Origin: Oscillospiraceae bacterium
GTDB taxonomy: Bacteria > Bacillota > Clostridia > Oscillospirales > Ruminococcaceae
Assembly (NCBI GenBank): GCA_014796735.1
Contig: JAAVIG010000196.1
Span: 1 to 6,478 of the forward strand
Length of the DNA stretch: 6,478 nucleotides
Reading direction: 5' to 3'
The notes under the pieces were generated by a model. It was given only the letters and a program-made list of their open reading frames with translations, had not been told where the DNA came from and did no database searches. Below, piece by piece: positions 1 to 5,237 of the stretch (within the stretch, counting starts at the first letter, position 1; each line of letters opens with the position of its first letter). The translations under genes were made by a program, and so were the position numbers.

Positions 1-3
1 AAT

Positions 4-53
4 ACTATTATCCAATTAAAAACTTGAAAAAATGGTTTTAATTGGATAATAGT
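4..53. repeat. Perfect inverted repeat IR1 (18-bp arms, 14-bp loop)
   Basis: Arms 4-21 and 36-53 are exact reverse complements (ACTATTATCCAATTAAAA on the left). They are AT-rich and separated by 14 bases. The arms are 32 bp apart start to start, about three helical turns, so two bound proteins would sit on the same face of the DNA. No T-tract follows, so this is not an ordinary intrinsic terminator. It could be a pair of operator half-sites, a palindromic dispersed element, or the tail of an upstream element cut by the window edge. Confidence 0.85.
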
Positions 54-63
54 GCTTTGGGTG

Positions 64-111
64 TAATATCCATTTAAACTTTGATTTTATATTGTGTTTA
101 AATGGATATTA
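64..111. repeat. Perfect inverted repeat IR2 (16-bp arms, 16-bp loop), related to IR1
   Basis: Arms 64-79 (TAATATCCATTTAAAC) and 96-111 are exact reverse complements around a 16-base loop. The arm sequence is clearly related to that of IR1: read outward to inward, the right arm of IR2 and the arms of IR1 agree at 15 of 18 positions, with consensus ACTAWTATCCAWTTAAAM. Arm spacing is again 32 bp. The loop contains a 13-bp word that recurs inside the downstream promoter. Confidence 0.85.
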
Positions 112-153
112 GTATAACTTTCATTTCATTTCATTTGTCAACCCCTTATACAA

Positions 154-178
154 ACCCGAAATTCAACACCCGAATTTC
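154..178. promoter_or_regulatory. Candidate operator just upstream of the exporter promoter
   Basis: ACCCGAAATTC (154-164) recurs 14 bp later as ACCCGAATTTC (168-178) with one mismatch. The inner parts GAAATTC (158-164) and GAATTTC (172-178) are also exact reverse complements. The element is therefore both a direct and an inverted repeat, with a 7-bp spacer. It ends 13 bp before the -35 box, a usual place for an activator site. Function is inferred from position and symmetry only. Confidence 0.45.
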
Positions 179-191
179 TTTTTCAAAAGCC

Positions 192-220
192 TTGACACAA
201 ATTTTATATTGTGCTATAAT
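192..220 (+). promoter_or_regulatory. Consensus sigma-A promoter of the ABC exporter operon
   Basis: TTGACA at 192-197 and TATAAT at 215-220 are separated by exactly 17 bp, a perfect match to the vegetative promoter consensus. Transcription should start near 227, giving an untranslated leader of about 93 nt before the ATG at 320. Such a strong core promoter suggests that control acts through repressors or leader attenuation rather than weak initiation. Confidence 0.9.
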
Positions 221-253
221 GCTTGTACCAAAAGAAAATAAAAGTTTTTTACC

Positions 254-289
254 ATGTGCCGCTTCATCGGGCGGCACATTATTTTGCCG
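254..289 (+). promoter_or_regulatory. Leader hairpin with competing alternative fold (candidate attenuator)
   Basis: ATGTGCCGC (254-262) pairs perfectly with GCGGCACAT (271-279) around an 8-base loop and is followed by TATTTT, a weak terminator-like tail. The right arm contains CGGCA (272-276), which can pair instead with TGCCG at 285-289, a second copy of the left-arm core (257-261). The two helices cannot form together, the usual layout of a transcription attenuator. The site lies inside the leader, 31 bases before the start codon. No leader peptide with a good ribosome binding site is visible. Confidence 0.55.
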
Positions 290-319
290 AAAATTGCTTA
301 ACGGAAGGAGACAAAACAG

Positions 320-2065
320 ATGATAAAGACCCTTTTAAAGTCGGTAAGGGAATACAAAAGCTCCTCGATACTTACTCCGATATTCGTATCGATAGAGGTA
401 ATTATGGAGTGCCTTATCCCCTTTGTTATCGCGGAGCTGATAAACGAGATACAGGCGGGCTGCGAGTTTAAGGTTATAGCAGGCTACGGCGGGGTGTTGG
501 TGGTAATGGCGTTGGTTTCGCTGACCTTCGGCGCGCTTGCGGGAAAGACCTGCGCTACCGCGTCCTGCGGCTTTGCGAAAAATCTGAGAAAGGATATTTT
601 TTATAAGGTACAGGGCTTTTCCTTTGAAAATATCGACCGCTTCTCCACCTCGTCCCTTGTAACGCGTCTCACCACTGATGTTACCAACGTTCAGATGGCG
701 TTTATGATGATGATAAGAATGGCGGTAAGGTGTCCGTTCATGCTGATATTCTCCTTTACCATGGCCTTTATAATGGGCGGGAAAATGGCATGGATATTTG
801 TTGTTTTGCTGCCCCTTATGGGATTCGGTCTTTTTCTTATTATAAAAAAAGCTATGCCCTTGTTTAAAAGCGTGTTCAAAAAGTACGACAATCTTAATGA
901 GTCCATACAGGAAAACATCAAAGGAATGAGGGTAGTAAAATCCTTTGTTCGCGAGGAGTACGAGCAGGAAAAATTCGCCTTTGCCGCAAGCGATGTGTGC
1001 AAGGACTTTACAAAGGCGGAAAAGATACTTGCCTTTAACGGCCCGTTAATGCAGTTCTGCTTATACGCAGTCATGCTTTTTGTAATGTCCTTCGGCTCTT
1101 ATACGGTAATTTCATCTACGGGAATAGACTTGCAGGTAGGACAGCTTTCCGCCCTGCTTACATACAGCTTTCAGATATTGAACAGCTTAATGATGGTATC
1201 AATGATATTTGTTATGATCACTATGTCTGCCGAATCGGCAAGGCGTATAGTGGAGGTCGTCAGCGAGGAAAGCACCTTGTCATCGCCCGAAAACGCGGTA
1301 AAAGAGGTAAAGGACGGTTCCGTCGATTTTGACAATGTAAGCTTCCGTTATTCCGCTAAGTCGGAAAAGCCCGCCTTATCCGATATTGATCTGCACATAA
1401 AGTCTGGTGAAACTATCGGTATCATAGGCGGTACCGGCTCGTCCAAATCCTCTCTTATACAATTGATCTCCCGTCTTTATGACGTTTCCGAGGGTGAGGT
1501 CAAGGTGGGCGGCGTCGACGTAAGGGATTACGATCTGGAAACGCTCCGCAATCAGGTCGCGGTGGTTCTTCAGAAGAACGTTTTGTTCAGCGGAACAATA
1601 AAAGAAAATCTTCGCTGGGGCAACAAGGAGGCTACCGACGAGGAAATGATCGAAGCGTGCAAGATAGCCTGCGCGGACGAATTTATAAGCGGATTTCCCG
1701 ACGGTTACGACACCTATATAGAACAGGGCGGCACCAACGTTTCGGGCGGTCAGAAGCAAAGGCTGTGTATTGCCAGAGCGCTTTTGAAAAAGCCTAAGAT
1801 ACTTATACTTGACGACTCCACCAGCGCGGTCGATACCAAAACCGACGCAATGATAAGAAGCGGCTTTAAAAAGTTTATGCCCGATACCACAAAGATAATC
1901 ATCGCGCAGAGAACCTCATCGGTGCAGGACGCGGACAGGATAGTAATACTTGACGGCGGTAAAATAAACGCGGTGGGTACTCACGAGGAGCTGTTAAGAA
2001 GCAGCGATATTTACAAAGAGGTATATACCTCGCAGAATAAAGCGGACAGTGAGGAGGTCGGATAA
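320..2065 (+). CDS. ABC exporter subunit with degenerate ATPase core (heterodimer partner A, BmrC/TM287-like)
   Basis: This 581-residue half-transporter has six predicted membrane helices (about 17-40, 52-75, 128-152, 156-175, 241-263, 280-300) followed by one nucleotide-binding domain (about 335-565). Walker A is GGTGSSKSS (370-378), with Ser375 where the third Gly is usual. Q-loop Gln418, signature VSGGQ (474-478) and Walker B ILILDD (494-499) follow. Asp499 replaces the catalytic Glu and Gln530 replaces the switch His. In known heterodimeric exporters this pattern marks the subunit that gives Walker A/B to the silent site and the intact signature to the active site. The start ATG follows GGAAGGAG (303-310) by 9 bases. 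The partner begins 2 bases after the stop, so coupled translation is likely. It sits in the cytoplasmic membrane. The substrate is unknown; multidrug or peptide efflux is a family-based inference. Confidence 0.93.
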   Translation: MIKTLLKSVREYKSSSILTPIFVSIEVIMECLIPFVIAELINEIQAGCEFKVIAGYGGVLVVMALVSLTFGALAGKTCATASCGFAKNLRKDIFYKVQGFSFENIDRFSTSSLVTRLTTDVTNVQMAFMMMIRMAVRCPFMLIFSFTMAFIMGGKMAWIFVVLLPLMGFGLFLIIKKAMPLFKSVFKKYDNLNESIQENIKGMRVVKSFVREEYEQEKFAFAASDVCKDFTKAEKILAFNGPLMQFCLYAVMLFVMSFGSYTVISSTGIDLQVGQLSALLTYSFQILNSLMMVSMIFVMITMSAESARRIVEVVSEESTLSSPENAVKEVKDGSVDFDNVSFRYSAKSEKPALSDIDLHIKSGETIGIIGGTGSSKSSLIQLISRLYDVSEGEVKVGGVDVRDYDLETLRNQVAVVLQKNVLFSGTIKENLRWGNKEATDEEMIEACKIACADEFISGFPDGYDTYIEQGGTNVSGGQKQRLCIARALLKKPKILILDDSTSAVDTKTDAMIRSGFKKFMPDTTKIIIAQRTSSVQDADRIVILDGGKINAVGTHEELLRSSDIYKEVYTSQNKADSEEVG

Positions 2066-2067
2066 CA

Positions 2068-4011
2068 ATGAGCAAAAAAGGGATCGCAAACGAGCAGATA
2101 AGCGAAAAGGAAGAAATGAAAAAAAGAAGACCTCCCGTGCAAAAGGGCGTTGTTACCCGCGTTATCAAAACGGTTTTCAAGTTTTATCCCGTAAGAACGG
2201 TGCTTGTTCTTATAGGCATAATTTTCAGTGCGGCGGTAAGCTCCATTCCCGCGGTTTTTATGCAGAAGGTGATCGCCATAATCGAGACCGCGTGGAAAAG
2301 CGGAAATTGGGAGGGGGTCAAAGGGGATATTTTTTCCAATGTTCTGACCTTGGGAATACTTTACGCTATTTCCCTGACTGCGTCGATCGTGTTTAATCTT
2401 ATAATGGCTACCGTTACGCAGGGCACATTGATGAAACTGAGAGAAAAGCTGTTCAACAATATGCAGAAGCTGCCGATCAAGTACTTCGACACCCATAATC
2501 ACGGCGACATAATGAGTATATATACCAACGATATTGACGCGTTAAGACAGATGATCTCGCAGAGCATACCGCAGCTGCTGGTGACGCTGATCGTGGTGAT
2601 AACGGTTTTGTCGATCATGATAAATTACAGCATATGGCTTACTCTTGTGGTGCTTGCAGGTACGGCGGTAATGCTGTTCCTTACCGCCAAGATAGGCGGC
2701 GGCTCGGCAAAGTACTTTGTCAAGCAGCAGAAGGCTATCGGCAAGGAGGAAGGCTATATTGAGGAGATAATGAACGGTCAGAAGGTCGTGAAGGTATTCT
2801 GCCATGAGGAGGAGTGCAAGGAGGCGTTTGACAGGTTAAACGACAAGCTGTACGAGGATTCGAGAAGAGCTAACGCCTATTCAAATATTTTAGGCCCCAT
2901 TTTAAACAATATGGGCAATATACTTTATGTTGTCGTGGCGCTTGCGGGAGGTCTTTTCCTGCTGTCGGGCACGCCCAATCTCAGTGTTTCGGGAGCGGCG
3001 TTCAGCATAAGCATTGTAGTTCCCTTTCTCAATATGACCAAGCAGTTTGCGGGAAATATCGGACAGGTTTCCTTCCAGATAAACTCGGTTGTAATGGGTA
3101 TCGCGGGCGCGCAGCGTATTTTTGAGCTTATGGATCAGAAGCCCGAGGCGGACGAGGGCTATGTTACCCTTGTTAACGCCAAGGAGGAAAACGGCGTTAT
3201 CTCCGAATGTGAGGAAAGAACGGGAATGTGGGCGTGGAAGCACCCTCATGAGAACGGCTCCGTTACTTATACAAGGCTTACGGGAGATGTAAGGCTGTTT
3301 GATGTGGATTTCGGTTATGATGAAAACAAGACGGTGCTGCACAACGTTACCATTTACGCCGAGCCCGGACAAAAGGTCGCCTTTGTGGGCGCGACGGGCG
3401 CGGGCAAAACCACAATTACTAACCTTATCAACCGTTTTTACGACATTGCGGACGGCAAGATACGCTATGACGGTATCAACATAAACAAGATCAAAAAGGA
3501 CGACCTTCGCCGTTCACTGGGAATAGTTTTGCAGGACACCAACTTGTTTACGGGTACGGTAATGGACAATATCCGCTACGGCAAGCTGGACGCCTCGGAC
3601 GAGGAATGTATAAGAGCTGCGGAATTGGCGGGCGCTGACGATTTTATCACCCGTCTTCCCGAGAGCTACAACACACAGCTTTCGGGCAACGGAGCTAATC
3701 TGTCTCAGGGACAAAGGCAGCTTTTGGCTATCGCGAGAGCGGCTGTTGCCGATCCGCCCGTAATGATAATGGACGAGGCAACCTCTTCGATAGATACGCG
3801 TACCGAAGCTATCGTTCAGAGAGGCATGGACGCGCTTATGAAGGGCAGGACGGTGTTTGTTATCGCTCACAGACTGTCTACCGTTAAGAACTCGGACGTT
3901 ATCATGGTGCTTGAACAGGGCAGGATAATAGAAAGAGGAAGTCATGATAAGCTGATTGAGGAAAAGGGGCAGTATTATAGATTGTATACGGGAGCGTTTG
4001 AACTGGAATAA
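2068..4011 (+). CDS. ABC exporter subunit with canonical ATPase core (heterodimer partner B, BmrD/TM288-like)
   Basis: This 647-residue half-transporter begins with a charged tail (1-28), then has six predicted membrane helices (about 43-69, 90-114, 164-186, 188-206, 277-300, 308-330) and an NBD from about 406. Walker A is canonical GATGAGKTT (441-449). Q-loop Gln489, Walker B MIMDE (566-570) with catalytic Glu570, and switch His601 are all intact. The signature is LSQGQ (545-549) instead of LSGGQ, as in TM288. Its core thus pairs with the VSGGQ of partner A to form the active site, and its damaged signature falls at the degenerate site. Residues 358-405 form a linker longer than usual, with a Trp/His/Pro-rich core (WAWKHPH 388-394). 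A ribosome binding site GAGGAGG (2051-2057) lies in the end of the upstream gene. A terminator follows directly, so the operon has two genes. The substrate cannot be read from sequence. Confidence 0.93.
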   Translation: MSKKGIANEQISEKEEMKKRRPPVQKGVVTRVIKTVFKFYPVRTVLVLIGIIFSAAVSSIPAVFMQKVIAIIETAWKSGNWEGVKGDIFSNVLTLGILYAISLTASIVFNLIMATVTQGTLMKLREKLFNNMQKLPIKYFDTHNHGDIMSIYTNDIDALRQMISQSIPQLLVTLIVVITVLSIMINYSIWLTLVVLAGTAVMLFLTAKIGGGSAKYFVKQQKAIGKEEGYIEEIMNGQKVVKVFCHEEECKEAFDRLNDKLYEDSRRANAYSNILGPILNNMGNILYVVVALAGGLFLLSGTPNLSVSGAAFSISIVVPFLNMTKQFAGNIGQVSFQINSVVMGIAGAQRIFELMDQKPEADEGYVTLVNAKEENGVISECEERTGMWAWKHPHENGSVTYTRLTGDVRLFDVDFGYDENKTVLHNVTIYAEPGQKVAFVGATGAGKTTITNLINRFYDIADGKIRYDGININKIKKDDLRRSLGIVLQDTNLFTGTVMDNIRYGKLDASDEECIRAAELAGADDFITRLPESYNTQLSGNGANLSQGQRQLLAIARAAVADPPVMIMDEATSSIDTRTEAIVQRGMDALMKGRTVFVIAHRLSTVKNSDVIMVLEQGRIIERGSHDKLIEEKGQYYRLYTGAFELE

Positions 4012-4019
4012 AAAGTTAA

Positions 4020-4052
4020 CGGGCTGTCTTGGGGCAGCCCGCTTTGATTTTA
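4020..4052. terminator. Bidirectional intrinsic terminator between exporter operon and XRE gene
   Basis: CGGGCTGTC (4020-4028) pairs with GGCAGCCCG (4033-4041), 9 bp with one G-U pair and a 4-base loop. On the plus strand it is followed by CTTTGATTTTAT. On the minus strand it is followed by the complement of the A-rich stretch at 4008-4016, which gives a T-run. It lies 8 bases after the exporter stop and 26 bases from the stop of the convergent XRE gene, so it can end both transcripts. Confidence 0.85.
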
Positions 4053-4067
4053 TATAAGCTTTTGTGG

Positions 4068-4319
4068 TCAAGCTGTGACGGTATTGCTTGTTACCATTTC
4101 TTTGTCGTTTGTTAAACCCGCCAGATAATCCAATGACACATTATAGTATTTCGCAAGTTTTATAAAGTAGTGCATGGGTAATTCAAGCTTTCCGCTTTCG
4201 TATCTTTGATAGGAAGACTGAAACATATCCAGAAGAGCTGCAACAGCTTCCTGTTTCAAATCGCTGTCTTCCCTTAAATCTCTTATTCGCTGATAATATT
4301 TGTAATTGTTATTCTCCAC
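4068..4319 (-). CDS. Small XRE-family HTH transcriptional regulator
   Basis: This 83-residue protein is almost entirely one Cro/C1-type helix-turn-helix domain (about residues 10-68). It shows the pattern RIRDLREDSDLKQEAVAALL, then a recognition-helix region FQSSYQRYESGK (33-44), then the family's closing LAKYYNVSLDYLAGLT (55-70). The start is GTG (4317-4319 on the plus strand); the first ATG would remove part of the HTH. A ribosome binding site AGAGGG (4329-4334, complement) lies 9 bases upstream of the GTG. It has no separate effector or dimerisation domain. It converges on the exporter operon and diverges from the toxin-antitoxin pair. It could repress itself, the TA promoter or the exporter; the sequence does not say which. 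A stand-alone gene of this size is common in Clostridia. Confidence 0.85.
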   Translation of the reverse strand: MENNNYKYYQRIRDLREDSDLKQEAVAALLDMFQSSYQRYESGKLELPMHYFIKLAKYYNVSLDYLAGLTNDKEMVTSNTVTA

Positions 4320-4352
4320 AAAAAACCGCCCTCTTTTTTAGTATTTAAACAG

Positions 4353-4361
4353 ATTGTATCA
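4353..4361 (-). promoter_or_regulatory. Possible extended -10 promoter of the XRE gene
   Basis: On the minus strand the region reads TGA-TACAAT, an extended -10 element. The -35 position, 17 bp upstream, holds only AATATA. Transcription would start near 4346, about 26 bases before the GTG. The weak -35 keeps this tentative. Confidence 0.4.
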
Positions 4362-4402
4362 TATAACAAATATGCTATATTGATTTTATAACTGATATGA
4401 TA
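4357..4402. repeat. Inverted repeat TATCATAT / ATATGATA in the divergent region
   Basis: TATCATAT (4357-4364) and ATATGATA (4395-4402) are exact reverse complements with a 30-base spacer, 38 bp start to start. They flank the AT-rich centre between the two divergent genes and the left arm overlaps the proposed XRE -10 region. In DNA this AT-rich, 8-bp matches have some chance expectation, so a regulatory role is only possible. Confidence 0.35.
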
Positions 4403-4409
4403 TAAATCC

Positions 4410-4427
4410 AAGTACTTAAAAGTACTT
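4410..4427. promoter_or_regulatory. Tandem AAGTACTT palindromes, candidate operator of the TA operon
   Basis: The 8-bp perfect palindrome AAGTACTT occurs at 4410-4417 and again at 4420-4427, 10 bp apart, one helical turn. The second copy overlaps the first two bases of the -35 box (4426-4431). This is where a repressor would block RNA polymerase. Antitoxins of this type usually repress their own operon, so the HigA-like protein is the likeliest ligand; the divergent XRE protein is the alternative. Confidence 0.6.
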
Positions 4428-4454
4428 GACATTTTTATAGGTTTAGAATATAAT
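4426..4454 (+). promoter_or_regulatory. Consensus sigma-A promoter of the toxin-antitoxin operon
   Basis: TTGACA (4426-4431) and TATAAT (4449-4454) are separated by exactly 17 bp. A second overlapping TATAAT lies at 4454-4459. Transcription should start near 4461, so the leader is only about 18 bases and begins close to the ribosome binding site AGAGGGGAG (4461-4469). Confidence 0.85.
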
Positions 4455-4478
4455 ATAATCAGAGGGGAGAAGATAAAT

Positions 4479-4841
4479 GTGTATGATGTGTATTTTTACA
4501 TGAAAGAGGACGGCAAAGAACCTGTTTTGGAATACATAAAAGAATTAAAAAACAAAAATGATAAGGACAGCCATATAAAGTTAAATAAGATAAACGATTA
4601 CATACAAATATTGAAACAATACGGAGTCCAAGCGGGAGAGCCTTATATCAAGCATCTTGACGGCGAAATATGGGAGCTTAGACCTATTCGTGACAGAATA
4701 TTATTTGCGGCGTGGATAAACGGGAGCTTTGTGCTTTTACATCAGTTTATGAAAAAAACACAAAAAACACCCGCAAGTGAAATAAAAAAAGCGAAAAAAG
4801 AACTTGAAGATTTTAAGGAAAGGAGCGATCACTATGAGTAG
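4479..4841 (+). CDS. higB: HigB-type toxin, RelE/ParE superfamily, Gp49-like (DUF891, PF05973)
   Basis: This 120-residue protein matches the Gp49-like toxin layout: an N-terminal strand VYFYMKEDGKEPVLEYI (4-20), a helical middle (21-49), the conserved strand GEIWELRPIRDRILFAAW (62-79), then LLHQFMKKTQKTP (86-98) and a lysine-rich C-terminal helix. Characterised relatives are ribosome-dependent mRNA endonucleases; catalytic residues cannot be assigned here with certainty, but the Arg68/71/73 and His88/Lys92-93 clusters fit. The GTG start is chosen because family members begin just before this strand and a strong ribosome binding site (AGGGGAG, 4463-4469) lies 9 bases upstream. An out-of-frame ATG begins 2 bases earlier at 4477. 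The antitoxin start overlaps the end of this gene by 8 bases. Toxin-first order is the HigBA arrangement. Confidence 0.88.
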   Translation: MYDVYFYMKEDGKEPVLEYIKELKNKNDKDSHIKLNKINDYIQILKQYGVQAGEPYIKHLDGEIWELRPIRDRILFAAWINGSFVLLHQFMKKTQKTPASEIKKAKKELEDFKERSDHYE

Positions 4842-5121
4842 AAGCGCACTCGGAAGCAATTGGGACGACGTAAGAAAAGAAATATTTACACCGGAGGAAA
4901 TCGCGGAAAGTGATCTGAGAGTCGCTATTATAGGTGAGCTTATAAAGGCAAGGCAGGACAAAGGCATAAGCCAAAAACGGCTTGAAGAATTGAGCGGAGT
5001 TAAACAGCCCGTAATTGCAAGAATGGAAAAAGGGTATACCAGTCCGCAGCTCGATACGCTGCTTAAAGTGCTTGCTCCTTTGGGAAAAACCTTAGCAATA
5101 GTACCGTTAAATAACGAATGA
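4834..5121 (+). CDS. higA: HigA-type antitoxin, XRE-family DNA-binding protein
   Basis: This 95-residue protein has an N-terminal region (1-32) and a Cro/C1 helix-turn-helix at about 33-90, with LIKARQDKGISQKRLEELSG (36-55), then VKQPVIARMEKG (56-67) and LDTLLKVLAPLGKTL (73-87). The partner should be the preceding toxin, which it would neutralise by direct binding, and it would repress the shared promoter, probably at the AAGTACTT pair. The ATG at 4834 is preferred over an in-frame TTG at 4804 because AGGAG (4821-4825) sits 8 bases before it and the N-terminus then matches the family. The 8-base overlap with the toxin gene indicates coupled translation. Unlike RelB-type antitoxins, the DNA-binding domain fills most of the protein. 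Confidence 0.87.
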   Translation: MSRSALGSNWDDVRKEIFTPEEIAESDLRVAIIGELIKARQDKGISQKRLEELSGVKQPVIARMEKGYTSPQLDTLLKVLAPLGKTLAIVPLNNE

Positions 5122-5175
5122 TTTAGTTGGGCTTGGTCGGCTGATATATTTTTACCGTTAATTTGACAAAAAACC

Positions 5176-5204
5176 TTGCTTTTTTTTCAAAAATGTTGTA
5201 TACT
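5176..5204 (+). promoter_or_regulatory. Probable cheV promoter with T8 run in the spacer region
   Basis: TATACT (5199-5204) is a good -10 box, with TTGCTT (5176-5181) 17 bp upstream as a weak -35. A run of eight T (5180-5187) starts in the -35 box and extends into the spacer. A perfect TTGACA at 5163-5168 has no -10 at the right distance (30 bp from TATACT). No flagellar sigma-D promoter is evident. Confidence 0.5.
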
Positions 5205-5237
5205 ATATTTACTAAAAAAAATTCGGAGGGAATGTCT

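Noticed and set aside
4..111. CRISPR array
   Set aside because: The repeats alternate in orientation, the loops are too short and unequal for spacers, and no cas genes are near.
119..133. Three tandem copies of TTTCA
   Set aside because: Too short and simple to carry meaning on its own in AT-rich intergenic DNA.
254..301. Short ORF MCRFIGRHIILPKIA in the exporter leader as a BmrB-like leader peptide
   Set aside because: Its ATG lies at the base of the attenuator stem and no ribosome binding site precedes it. It was kept only as a remote possibility.
691..1074. Minus-strand ORFs opposite the ABC genes and cheV (for example 691-1074, 1376-1759, 2011-2502, 5286-5969)
   Set aside because: They are antisense to well-supported genes, lack ribosome binding sites and show no recognisable domains.
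80..4055. 13-bp match TTTGATTTTATAT at 80-92 and 4043-4055
   Set aside because: A very AT-rich word over a 4-kb distance; the second copy is the T-tract of a terminator, so chance is a sufficient explanation.
4804..4833. TTG start at 4804 for the antitoxin
   Set aside because: The ATG at 4834 has an AGGAG at ideal distance and gives the usual family length; the extra ten residues are encoded by the ribosome binding site region itself.
5108..5147. Flagellar sigma-D promoter before cheV (TAAA with GCTGATAT)
   Set aside because: The spacing is about 28 bases instead of about 15 and the -10 match is imperfect.
5123..5152. Terminator after the antitoxin gene
   Set aside because: TTAGTTGG can pair with TCGGCTGA, but half of the pairs are G-U and the following T-run is short. 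It is too weak to call, so some read-through into cheV is possible.
5163..5237. TTG start at 5163 or ATG at 5232 for cheV
   Set aside because: The TTG lies upstream of the likely promoter, and the ATG at 5232 is only one base from GGAGGG; the ATG at 5238 is correctly spaced.
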